DNA of 64,000 nucleotides from Mycteria americana (taxonomy: Eukaryota; Chordata; Aves; Ciconiiformes; Ciconiidae), in assembly GCF_035582795.1 (NCBI RefSeq), contig NC_134367.1, positions 116,274,062-116,338,061 on the forward strand. Reading direction: 5' to 3'. Below are positions 9,661-20,214 of this stretch, one piece after another. A program made the translations under genes and the position numbers. How positions within the stretch are numbered: position 1 is the stretch's first letter; each line of letters opens with the position of its first letter. Below the pieces are notes generated by a model. It was not told the origin of the DNA. It was given only the letters and a program-made list of their open reading frames with translations, and did no database searches.

Positions 9661-9815
9661 AGGCCACAATCCCATGCAACGCTACAGGCTTGGGGAAGAG
9701 TGGCTGGAAAGCTGACCAGCAAGGAAGGACCTGGGGGTGCTGGTTGACAGCCACCTGAATATGAGCCAGCAGTGTGCCCAGGTGGCCAAGAAAGCCAATA
9801 GCATCCTGGCTTGAA
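9661..9815 (+). mobile_element. Internal fragment of a CR1 element
   Basis: About 155 bp closely matching part of the CR1 copy at 14041-15300 (around 14565-14718): 'gctacaggcttggggaagag' and '..gccaccctgaatatgagccagcagtg'-type sequence. It is an internal reverse-transcriptase piece without the CR1 3' end, so it is not a normal 5'-truncated insertion. It starts within a few bases of the NUMT end. Confidence 0.88.
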
Positions 9816-12800
9816 GGTTCTTCTTCAGAACCTATGTTTTGTGATCAATTTGTCTTCTGCCTTCATAGTATTTCACAATGCTCTGTATTGGCAGGAATCA
9901 AAGACTAAGAAACCTCTATTGACAAGAAATGGATGCTGTTCGCAGCATGTTCCTAAACTTTTCTAGACAGCTTGTCTTGCAGTATTCTTTTAACTGCTCA
10001 AATATGTTGGCACATTTAAACCAAATCCCAGATGCAGGGTAATTCTGCTATTTGAAGAAGCCTTATCTATCTGACTTGGTAGTGTCTGTACAAAGCTGCT
10101 GCCATGGCAGCATTGCCGCCTTTTATTTATCAACAGCTGTGAACTTTCAACAAGTTCATTTCTGCTGCTTTCTGATTTTGGCAGATGTGTGTAACCCTTG
10201 CTCTACAAGCTTACGCTATCTCCCTTTTTCTTACACGTCCACAATTCCTAACTAGCCACACTCTGTTAATATTCCAATCACATGTTATTCTGCCCTGAAG
10301 TCGTACCTCTGAGTAAAACCACGTTCATTCCCTCTTCTTCCCAGTCTCCAATTTTTGCATTCTTACCTCAGCCAGAGATAACCCATCAGTGAGTTCTTAC
10401 AGATAATTTACCTTTTAACAAGTAATTTTGTCATCATCTTTCATATGAAACTATAAACATGTTTTTCCTCAGCTACAGACCCCAGTCCAAATCATCAATG
10501 TTTATATTAGCCATAAGCATTTCTTAGCAACCTCAGGTCAGAGCCCCAGGCACTCAAATTATGCACGGGGTGAACAAGCAAGAACACCAGTACTTTATGT
10601 GGTCCGATCACATCCTCTATCAGTTACATTTTTCCACTGGTGGGAATGTTACTATTCCAAAATTATCTTATGGTTTGATTAACATTTTATACTCTATAGC
10701 AACTGTCACCCAAGGTTTTCAAAACCATTTACAGCATTAGTCAAGTTTCGCAAAGATAAGCGATTTCATGGATGAATTGTGCTATAGGGACACTGAATGA
10801 CCTCCTAGAATAATGTCAGCCACGTGTGACACAGCCAATAATATAATTGAGAAAAATCCTATGGCTGGCAATCAACATTCTTTGAAGGACCAACTGTGCA
10901 CCACCTAGCAGAAAATCCTGAAAAATGCCAATTGCTGGTTTGAGCTGTAAGCCACTATTATGCTTGCTAGTTTATTGTTTATCAGACTTCAGAGGAAATT
11001 AATCCCATCCATGTTTACCTGTACCAGCAGAATTTGTTATCAGAATCACAGACTATGGTCCTGCAGAATGAATTATGTCTTGGAGGCAAGAGGTAAAAAC
11101 AAAGATGCTAAATATGGTAAGAACAAATTCCCTCTTCTCAGACTAAGCTTACAAGAATAATAAGCTCAAGACCTGCTTAGCAAAGAAAAGCTCTTCTTCA
11201 CTTTCACAGCACTGTAGGTGGTATTTTACAACAGAAGTAGGAAGTCTGGGAAAATACTGATTACTTCCATCAAACTATATATATATAGGTATATACATAT
11301 AGTTATTTTTCCTACAATTGTAGGAGGAGCATACTATGTTTTTCCTCCCTGTACATCAATGCTTTTAGATTTCAGCAGTGAATGATGCACTTGTTTCCAT
11401 GTCTTCCCGCTCCACCTCTTTCTGCTGCTGTTTAATTCAGCCCCACAGCCCCTAAAGCTGCTCATTAAGCACAATTCTGCCTTTTCTGTGGCACCGTATT
11501 TATCAAGATGACCTTGAAACTTTCTCTGAAACTATCTGCTCCACGTGGGGAGAAAAAGCTTGCTGACTACCTCTTTCAAAGAGTTACATGTGTAGGTGAA
11601 CTGATCAGTTTGCTAGAGAACCTACAAAGAAGCATGTAGGAGAATCTTGCATAGTCCATAGCCGCAACAGATCTTTCAGCTAGGTAGCAACAATGTAGTG
11701 AGGTCATTCAGTAGTGACAATTTAATGTCAGCATAACTCTGACTTTTTTTTTTGCTTCCTCCCTTACAACCCTTCCCCTGGTAATCAGCCTTAGCTGATT
11801 TCTCAGAACATAGAACGCGTTCTCTACAGGCAACTTGCAATCCTTCTGGTAGCATTTAGATTAAAGATGTTGGAAACTAAACATGTCAAATGTCATGTAG
11901 ATGGCACCCTTCTTTTCTTGGCTGGTGGAGTTTAAATACACTTGTATGGAAATTAATCCCACTGTGTTTAACAGCACACTTGTGCCAAACAGCATGAAAT
12001 AAAGGTTAATGGAGCCCTGTCTGGCTGTGCTGCCTTGCATGGCTCACTATGACTGCCTCAGACGTGAACTTGCTGAGCCCAACCTTTTACAAGCTTTGCC
12101 CTCAAGAGAACTAAGGAAGCCACTCAACAAGACAGTGAAAAAAAATCAGCAAATATGAACAGCACTTTAATTAATGCATTCCCTTCTTTCCCCTGTGCAC
12201 AGAATATCAATTTTTTCCTGGTCCTTACTTTGTAAGAAGAGTTGAATTTCACCTCCACGTTAAAGTTTTACACATTTACAAGAGAAGCACTTGTCCATCC
12301 ATAGTTACGCTTGGCTGACCATCTGCCATGAGCTGTACACACAGGATCTACCATTCAGGCAAGGAAGGGGTTCTTATGAAAGGCACAGCTACAATATAAA
12401 ACCTCCAAGATTTAGGTTCAGAGTAAGAAGAGTTTTAGATATGCACACAGTCCAGCTTGCTTCATTATAAAATCTTAACCCCTCACTGCTCTTACAGTGC
12501 TGCTAACAATTCTCATCATGCTGTAATACACTTTCGACAAGGGAGTAGTGACCAAGATGAGGCTGGTACTTGCATTGTGGGGTGTGGCAAAGCAGACAGG
12601 TAACAAATAAGCCTCAGAACATGCTAGTGCACAGATACAACCATACGGCGCATTCAGTGATAGCAAAAGTGCACCTGTACGTGATAAGGAAATGGGATGG
12701 AAAGAAATTTCTCAGAGGAAATCATAAAAGCAACCTTTTGCATCCACCCACAAGACAAGTGGAGGCCAAACCACTTTGCTTAGAAAACTAACTACAGCTA

Positions 12801-13380
12801 TTTGCACTTTTATTTATTTTCTCAAGAAGGCAGATCTCTCTGTTTTGAGGATTTCTTTAGGAAATGCCCAGCCATACCTTGGAGGTCTCGAGGAAGACAA
12901 GCTAGCTCCCATTTCCACTTGAGATGCAGCAATTCCATGTACTCATGTCTTGTTCAGACCAGTGGAAGTGAAGACTGTGTATCATCAGACATCAGACTGC
13001 TCTTTAAAGCTCACTTTAAATTATTTTAGAAAGGATAGGAAGCTTCACATGTGGAAGCTGAAACACAAAAGAAGCCTGGAAACAGACCTGAAGGCTATTT
13101 AAAACTGGAGTCCATGCACATACAACACATGAATTAACATTGTTGGCAGCAGCAAAGCAAGCTAGGTGCGCCGCTGGCAACTGGAGGAGATACTCGTACA
13201 CAATATTACAGCTTACATTACCACAAGAGACTACAGCTTGCCTGTGCTATACATAATCCCCGCTGAAGACTTGAAGCTGAAGTAAGAAGGATACACATAT
13301 GCAGCTGACAGTGAAAGCTGCCCCCAACTCAAAGGCATTAACCTTCTTCTACCCTTTGGTCCTAACAAGCCAGTACCTTA
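9816..13380. other. Mostly unassigned AT-rich sequence
   Basis: I found no repeat family or RNA gene. One weak minus-strand exon-like segment lies at 11019-11060: acceptor 'attctgcag', donor 'cag|gtaaac', 42 nt. It has an in-frame TAG if joined in the phase left by the 13382-13443 candidate, so I do not call it. Confidence 0.4.
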
Positions 13381-13381
13381 C

Positions 13382-13914
13382 CTGAAACATCAATACCTCG
13401 TAGTAAGTGTAACAAAAGCTCATCAGCACATGCACAGATGTTCCTTGAAAGTTATTTAAAGATCAATGCAATGCAGAAGGAATCTCTCAACGTTTCAAGA
13501 ACAATCAATCTTTACAGGGCAACCTTAACAAGTTGTGGATGAAATATTTGGTCCTTTCCTTCTATTAGGACCCCTGTGTAAGGGAGGAGGAATTGATTTA
13601 GCCACATGTGTCTTTCCTTAAAACATTTGTTTGTTTTCGTGTCTGCTTCCAGACAAGTACAGGTATGCTGACCCAGGAAGCCTGGCACAAATTTGATTCC
13701 AGCACTACCGCTTGTCAAAAAGCAAGCAAGGGTTTTACTAACATGAAACGATGACTACTTTCTCCTCAGGTAAGTATTATCAAGCATCTCCAGCACTCTC
13801 AAATGCCCAAAAAACAAAGCAGATCAGCTGTGTGCCATGCTGATGTGCTCATTCATCACCTAAGAACATACTCACCATTCTCCGAAGTTCATTGTTGGGT
13901 TCCTCTTTTGGTTA
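13382..13914 (-). other. Two possible further exons of the unidentified minus-strand gene
   Basis: Segment 13914-13876 (39 nt) is bounded by 'tttctttag' and 'atg|gtgagt'. Segment 13443-13382 (62 nt) is bounded by 'actttcaag' and 'cag|gtaagg' and reads NICACADELLLHLLRGIDVS. The first ends in phase 2 and the second begins in the matching phase. Two tiny candidates between these and the main chain (15351-15331, 21 nt; 15965-15956, 10 nt) would keep the phase, but they are short enough to be chance. Downstream exons of a decayed gene are possible; spurious splice-like sites are the alternative. Confidence 0.3.
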
Positions 13915-14040
13915 CTAAAGAAAGGAGAGTTATTAGTCAGGACAGAGTACAGCCCAGCAGAAGTGTTATTCACAGAAGGTGCTACAGTGAAGGACTGACC
14001 TATTAAAATAAATGCTGCAATGTTTGTGCTGTATTTACAA

Positions 14041-15300
14041 GGATAAAGCCCAGCCAGCATGGGTTTAGGAAAGGCAGGTCCTGCTTGACCAACCTGATCT
14101 CCTTCTACAACTAGGTGACCCGCTTAGTGGATGAGGGAAAGGCTGTGGATGTTGTCTATCTAGACTTCAGTAAAGCCTTTGACACGGTTTCCCACAGCAT
14201 TCTCCTGGAGAAACTGGCTGCTCATGGCTTGGACAGGTATACTCTTCACTGGGTAAAGAACTGGCTGGATGGCTGGGCCCAAAGAGTGGTGATGAACGGA
14301 GTTTACTCCAGTTGGTGGCCGGTCACAAGTGGTGTTCCCCAGGGCCCTGTGTTGGGGCCAGTTCTGTTTAACATCTTTATCAATGATCTGGATGAAGGGA
14401 TCGCGTGCACCCTCAGTAAGTTTGCAGATGACACCAAGTTGTGTGGGAGTGTTGATCTGCTTGAGGGTAGGAAGGCTCTACAGAGGGATCTGGACAGGCT
14501 GGATCGATGGGCTGGGACCAACTGTATGAGGTTCAACAAGGCTAAGTGCAAGGTCCTGCGCTTGGGCCACAACAACCCCATGCGACGCTACAGGCTTGGG
14601 GAAGAGTGGCTGGAAAGCTGCCTGGCAGAAAAGGACCTGGGGGTGCTGGTTGACAGCCACCTGAATATGAGCCAGCAGTGTGCCCAGGCGGCCAAGAAAG
14701 CCAATAGCATCCTGGCTTGTATCAAAAATAGTGTGGCCAGCAGGACTAGGGAAGTGATCGTGCCCCTGTACTCGGCACTGGTGAGGCCGCACCTCGAATA
14801 CTGTGTTCAGTTTTGGGCCCCTCACTACAAGAGAGACATTGAGGTGCTGGAGCATGTCCAGAGAAGGGCAACGAAGCTGGTGAAGGGTCTGGAGCAGAAG
14901 TCTTATGAGGAGTGGCTGAGGGAACTGGGGTTGTTTAGCCTGCAGAAAAGGAGGCTCAGGGGAGACCTTATTGCTCTCTACATCACCTGAAAGGAGGTTG
15001 TAGAGAGGTGGGGGTCGGTCTCTTCTCCCAGGTAACAAGTGATAGGATGAGAGGAAATGGCCTCAAGTTGCGCCAGGGGAGGTTTAGATTGGATATTAGG
15101 AAATTTTACTTCACTGAAAGGGTTATCAAGCATTGGAACAGGCTGCCCAGGGAAGTGGTTGAGTTGCCATCCCTGGAGGTATTTAAAAGACGTTTGGATG
15201 AGGTGCTTATGGACATGGTGTAGTGGTGGACTTGGTCGTGTTAGGTTTATGGTTGGACTCAATGATCTTAAAGGTCTTTCCAACCTATGTGATTCTGTGA
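14041..15300 (+). mobile_element. CR1 non-LTR retrotransposon, 5'-truncated
   Basis: CR1 elements are the dominant LINEs of birds. The encoded piece (14115-14990) is the C-terminal half of reverse transcriptase. It has [11 protein letters not shown] near the start, [21 protein letters not shown] near residues 72-92, and FADD with the two catalytic aspartates near 105-108. The expected start of this block lies further upstream and is cut by an in-frame TAG at 14113-14115, so no complete protein is made. The 3' end carries the CR1-type 'gattctgtgat' tail at 15290-15303. The copy looks comparatively young because its frame is open over 291 codons. Confidence 0.95.
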
Positions 15301-15303
15301 TAA

Positions 15304-16269
15304 AAACTACCCTCCCACTGAAAAAAATACCTGTTTTGTGTTGAATGATTCCTGAAAGATTACCCAGATAAACTGTCCTAATTACAATGATGAACCATTC
15401 CTTTCCTAAAAAAATGTCATCAAGACTGGTATTTTTATTTTTAAACAGAAAATTGGCATATTTCAAAGCATTGAAATATTTTACACCATTGTTTCCATAA
15501 ATGAAATTTCTCCTTAATAATATCATAATCCTGATTCTTTGAAGTAAAATACATTATCATTACATTTCCATGACTGCTCTGCTCTGAAGTATTGTTTATT
15601 GCATTGGGATTTCAAGTGGAAAAAATCTTCAAGTGCAATAACCAAGAAAAAGCACCAAAAAAGCAAAGGATCTCCTTGAATTCTTGAAGAACAGACAAAA
15701 TGTAAACAGTACGTCCCCTCTGTTTTTCAACAAGTCTACTTACTGGAATATGAAAGACTAGAAAATTTTAGAATAAAATCTCAGATTCAGTTTCAGTTAT
15801 ATTCCCTCCAAGCCTCAAGAGAACACACACGCAAAAATTTGTTCTCTCAGTAAGAAAATCACTGGTCCAAAGAAAGGGTTAAAAAAAAAAAAAAAGACAG
15901 GCATGCTTGCAATGTTTGTTTTAAAGTACCCCAAGACTTTAAAAATGTATGTTACCTGAGGATTCCTATCAAAAGAAAAATAAGAATAAAAAGTAAGTAT
16001 GAAATCTTAAGATCTAAATCTATACAGTTAAAATATAAAACATTTCTGTGCACACAGTTTGCTATGGCGACAGGAGAAAAGCTACAGAAATAAATTTACT
16101 GCAGTAGCCATTTGAAATGCTGAGAAACACTTCAGTAACACCTAAATATATTCCCTGTTTTCATTGTAATACTCCAGCTCTGAATGGGGCAAGCAGAACA
16201 CAGAGATCCAGTAATACCACACTATAATTCTCAGTAAAACCCACTAAACTCATGAAAATATCCACTTAC
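15304..16269. other. AT-rich stretch without confident gene
   Basis: Only two very short exon-like segments on the minus strand are seen here, at 15331-15351 and 15956-15965. There are poly(A)/poly(T) tracts, for example at about 15880-15895. No repeat family was recognised. Confidence 0.4.
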
Positions 16270-18713
16270 CATACAGCATTTTTGTCAATATGTAAGATAG
16301 AGGAGCACACAAACCATATCAATTGTGCCTCACTTCAGCTGAAGAACATTTGACAAAGTGAGTGCAAGTTTGCAGTGGCCAAGCAACCTCATCACAGACA
16401 AGGGCAAGACCTCAAGCTTAAGAAAAGCAAGAGTGCAGTGTAATACATAGCAAGCTGCAAATACAGTGCTCTTCACTTAGAGTAGCTGAAAGCATTTTGT
16501 TCTCCTTTTTTTTTTTCCATTACTGGATTGGGTTTTTTCCCCCACTTTGAGCTACATTAAACAACTTGTCTTACCTGGAGGTGCACTGTGCTTGTATTCT
16601 AGCTTGTGCTGTGGATCCTTCCTGCAAAGAAGAAAACAGTAAAAGCTCAATTCACCACCATGTTCCACACTTAACAAGCCCTGAACTCCTTGGTATTTTA
16701 TGGACAATTTTCATTTCTTTTTAGAATAAAATTCTGTGACCAGGGCCTTACTGCAGTCTCTCAGCTTATAGAATGTAGGGTGGAAAAAAAAACAGGTTAA
16801 ATAAGAGTTCTTATTGTTTCAGCATTAAAAAACATAGATGGCTGATCAAAACTAAGACATGAGAGTTTCCAAAGTTGTAAGATGAGATGCATTTGTTCAG
16901 CATGGTAAGAACTGACCCAATTATTTACTTTCATTAAAAATGAAACCAGAACATAATTTCTGGTGCATTAAGTACAATGTGTGCACAGTGCATCACAGGT
17001 CTGAGATAGCCAGGCATAGCTTCCATATTCTGCAACACGAGGCTACAAGTTAAATAGTTTGGGAAAATGAAAGCATTTGGAAAGAACTGCTTGTCTCGAA
17101 GGATTCCAGGGAGACACCACAGAAGGATTCTTCAGAGAGATTACTTATTTCTGCAGTATGCTGCTGCAATCTAGCAAGCTCAATTTACAAGTGTGTAGGT
17201 CTTCTAGGAAAACATTGCAACAAAGCAATGAAAGAAAATTTAAAGTCAGCATACTCTCGGATCTGCAATACATGTTCCCCTCATTCAGGCTGTGATCCAG
17301 GTCCTTAACACACTGATCCTCCTCCTGCAGCTACCCAATGCTGCTCTATTGCTTTAACTTAGTCCAACTTACGTTGTGCTAACATGCCTTGTTAGTGTAT
17401 CAGAGGCTTTTCTCAGGGCTGCATGTTGAAATCGTTCCAACCTGATTTATTTTTGTGCAGAAAATTTAAGAAACTTCTACCTTTGGAAGAAAACCAGTGC
17501 AGTTGTCCTGACTAGCCTTTAGCAAGCTCTTCTGCTGGGTCACTTCTTAGAGCTGAGCTCGCAGCTTGGCCACACACAACAGCTGCTCTGCCACAGTCGA
17601 CAGCACAACGCAGCAGGGATATAGGGAACCAAAGAGTACGGCTGTGGGAACTGGTGGAGGGGACTTACGTTCAACTAATATCCTACCGAAAACCTCCTCT
17701 TGTAAGGAAATGCTGTGGTGACGAGCAAAGATGGGAGCGTCCACCTGTATTGCTCTGTGGGTGTCCATCAGCTGCTGGTAAGCTTTATGCTGAAATGGCC
17801 AGGGGTGAGTTTTATGGGACTTCATCTGCAGGGGAAAAAATGATTCCTGGAAGAGAGACTCGCCTTGTTGAACGTACAGCTCTTTGAGGGAAACTCTGTG
17901 GTGTGACCAAAGAGGATTTTAGGTGAATTTCTTGTGAAATTGTTCCATCCCTATGCCCTCACATGAGCACGTGGCTACTCTGCACTGATGCCCAGCTGGG
18001 GTGAAGGCTCCTTGGAAATGCCAGATTTCTGCTGAGACCACTACGCAGCCTGACTGCCCTGGCAGCTGCTCTCCCGCATGGCAGCAGCAGGTCACTAAGG
18101 TAAGCGTGTTGCCTGGTGAAAGGCAGCTGTCAGTGTTCCACTCAGCCAGTGTGCAAATCAGCACTGTTGAGTGCCTCCAGTTCCTCCAAAACCTTCTCCT
18201 CAGCTCTCCCCCAGCTGTTAACCAGCTCATTTCTCAGAGGCTTCAAAAGAAAAACAGTGAAAGAGAGTGGCTGTGTTGAGGGGACCTCTATTTTCCACTG
18301 AGTTTGATGGGTTTGGGTAACTGCCTTCAGGCAAAGATGTGCCGAGAGCCTACAATTTCAATAGCCTACATTGGTGGCTGCTTCCAGAAGGTGTTGGCCT
18401 TGACCACTTACATTGCAGGTGGACTCCCCTTCCTCATCGGAGTCGCACAGCCACTGCTGGGCTCATGCTGCAGTGGGCTCAGCTGGTGTTTGCTGTTCCA
18501 GGGGTGGCCAGGAGTCCATCTACAGAGAAATAAGAAGCAGGAAACTATCCCTGGCTGACTGAGGGAAGGGAACCAAGACGGGGGTGGTTTTAAGCCTGCA
18601 TTTTCTTTTTACTGAAATCTGTTACCTCTGGCTGCTTTGGATCCTGCCACCTCTGGCTCTGGAGCACTTGGTGGAGACCAGCGTGGTCTGGAGCACAGAT
18701 GGCTTTGCTCCAG
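16270..18713 (-). pseudogene. Unidentified spliced gene, six phase-compatible exons, two in-frame stops
   Basis: On the minus strand, six segments have AG acceptors after pyrimidine tracts and GT donors: 18713-18626, 18519-18412, 17825-17669, 17418-17373, 16621-16575 and 16338-16270. Every junction keeps reading phase (0, 0, 1, 2, 1). The peptide includes AQQWLCDSDEEGESTCN in the second exon, then MKSHKTHPWPFQHKAYQQLM and ARHHSISLQEEVFGRILVE in the third. It continues with PLRKASDTLTRHVSTT, KDPQHKLEYKHSAPP and YGLCAPLSYILTKMLY. In-frame TGA codons interrupt exon two (18465-18463) and exon six (about 16321-16319). I do not recognise the family. The gene points away from THUMPD2 and may share its CpG-rich start region. 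Most likely it is a decayed or lineage-restricted gene; chance is the alternative but unlikely for all six. Confidence 0.5.
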
Positions 18714-19523
18714 CTAAGGGACAGCTACAGTTTTTCCATTAATCCAGAGATGCGTCAGCTGTGGTAGGCAAGACAGAATGGCACTTTTCCTACTCTTGGA
18801 GCGTTTGTTTTTGAGCCCACCCAGAGTCTGGACTCTACGTGAGACTCAGGAGACCTGTGTTACTTCACCCTCTGGCTCTGTCCCCCGTAAATAAGTGGGA
18901 AGGGAGGATGAGAATCTTGCCCCGTACAACAGAGCCGTTTGGAGAACAAAAGTTCCTGCACATCCTGCAGCAGAGAAGGTCGCCGGTGGGGGGGAGCTGC
19001 TGGCTCCCAGCTGCCCTCCTGGCGCTTCCCCCCGGGCCGTGGGTGCTGAATCACTCACGGGGGGGTCTACAGCTTTTCCTCCCCGATGGTGTGGATACAG
19101 ACACCTCTTCTGCACCACAGCGATCCTCCTCTCCCCGCCAGCCCTGTCAGGAGCGGTGGCGCGGTCTTCTGCCGAGACAGGAGGAGCGAGAGCTGCGCTG
19201 CAGTCATTCATCTCACCGCCTGCACTGATGATCCCTCAGGGCGTCACCTCCCGTCGCGGTGACGCATTTAGTGGCCAAGCGGTCCCGTGGCGGCAGGTGA
19301 AGATTTGCCCCCAGAGTGTACAAATATACTCCGCAACAGGCGCTTTCCCACGCCTTTCTCTCGCACCGACGCAGGCGGCACCGCGAGCCTGCGCCGTGCC
19401 CCGCCGGCCCCCTCCCAGGGCGGGCTCACGGCGGGAGAGCCGCCCCCGAGGAGGGGCCCTGCCGAGGGGGGCTGGTCCCGCCAGGCCCCCTGGGCCGCGC
19501 TGAGGGCGGCGGGGCGGGCCAAG
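18714..19523. promoter_or_regulatory. GC-rich region upstream of THUMPD2, possible bidirectional promoter
   Basis: The region becomes strongly GC- and CpG-rich towards 19523. A YY1-type motif (aagATGGCGgc) overlaps the THUMPD2 start at 19521-19531, as in many housekeeping promoters. The candidate minus-strand gene starts somewhere to the left, so this stretch could drive both. I found no convincing first exon for that gene. Confidence 0.45.
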
Positions 19524-19613
19524 ATGGCGGCGAGGGGCGGGGGGTACTTGGCGGGCCGCGGGCTGGAGTCCTTCCTCCCGCGGGGGGTGCGGGCGCGGCT
19601 CGGCGCCACGGAG
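19524..19613 (+). pseudogene. THUMPD2: THUMPD2 exon 1
   Basis: Thirty codons from ATG at 19524, including AGRGLESFLPRGVRARLGAT and ending before gtgagg. The start matches the family N-terminus, and the exon itself is undamaged. Confidence 0.88.
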
Positions 19614-19639
19614 GTGAGGGGGGAGCCGGTGCCGGTGCC

Positions 19640-19745
19640 TACCCGGTGCGGCCCGGCCCGGTGCGGCCCGGCCCGGTGCGGTGCGGTGCGGTGCGGTGTG
19701 GTGCGGTGTGGTGCGGTGCGGTCCGGCGCGGTCCGGCTCGGCGGG
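19640..19745. repeat. GC-rich simple repeat in THUMPD2 intron 1
   Basis: Imperfect GTGCG/CCGGC pentamer repeats run for about 100 bp just after the first donor site. Open frames through it are low-complexity artefacts. It lies inside the CpG-rich promoter area. Confidence 0.8.
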
Positions 19746-20065
19746 GAACGCGGCCTCGTTGGCTTCGCGCCCCGGAGCCGGGCGGCCGCAGCGTGGGCTG
19801 TGCCGGCACCTGCGTGGGGTCCCACGGGTCTGGTCTTGGTCTGGGACGGAAGGGACCCCTCAGGACCGTCTGGTGCCGGCCCTGCCGTGGGCAGGGACAC
19901 CTGCCGCTCGGTCAGGCGTGTCCCCTCGCCACCCGCGGTGACCTGAGGTCTGCGCTGCCCTCCGCCCCGCGAAGGGGCGAGCGGGTGTGAGGGGCTGCTG
20001 GGCTGGTGAGAGTGCTCGCCCAAAGCCCCTTCCCGCTTTGGTTTGGTTTCTGTTTTTCCCCTGAG

Positions 20066-20195
20066 GTGGACTGCGTCTCAGGAAAGGTCTTCTTCAGCAC
20101 AGAGGCGGAGCTGGGCGAGCTGAGGAGACTCAAGTCTGGAGAGCGACTGGTTTTATATGCCAGAATGTCGGTCATCTTTGTTGGGAAGAGATATA
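20066..20195 (+). pseudogene. THUMPD2: THUMPD2 exon 2
   Basis: Begins after 'cccctgag' and reads VDCVSGKVFFSTEAELGELR then RLKSGERLVLYARMS. It ends in phase 1 at a weak donor 'ata|gtgcgt', the only nearby donor giving the phase needed by the next exon. Retroviral sequence begins about 20-30 bp beyond. Confidence 0.82.
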
Positions 20196-20214
20196 GTGCG
20201 TAAATTGAATGCAC

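Noticed and set aside
11019-11060. Another exon of the unidentified minus-strand gene
   Set aside because: It has usable splice-like sites but an in-frame TAG in the required phase and only 42 nt; chance cannot be excluded.
14115-14990. Host reverse transcriptase gene
   Set aside because: It has CR1 motifs and a CR1 3' tail, is cut at its 5' side by a stop, and matches another CR1 scrap in the window.
19268-20023. Long minus-strand open frame opposite THUMPD2 exon 1
   Set aside because: Repetitive Arg/Pro/His-rich sequence from the GC-rich simple repeat; no splice signals or conservation pattern.
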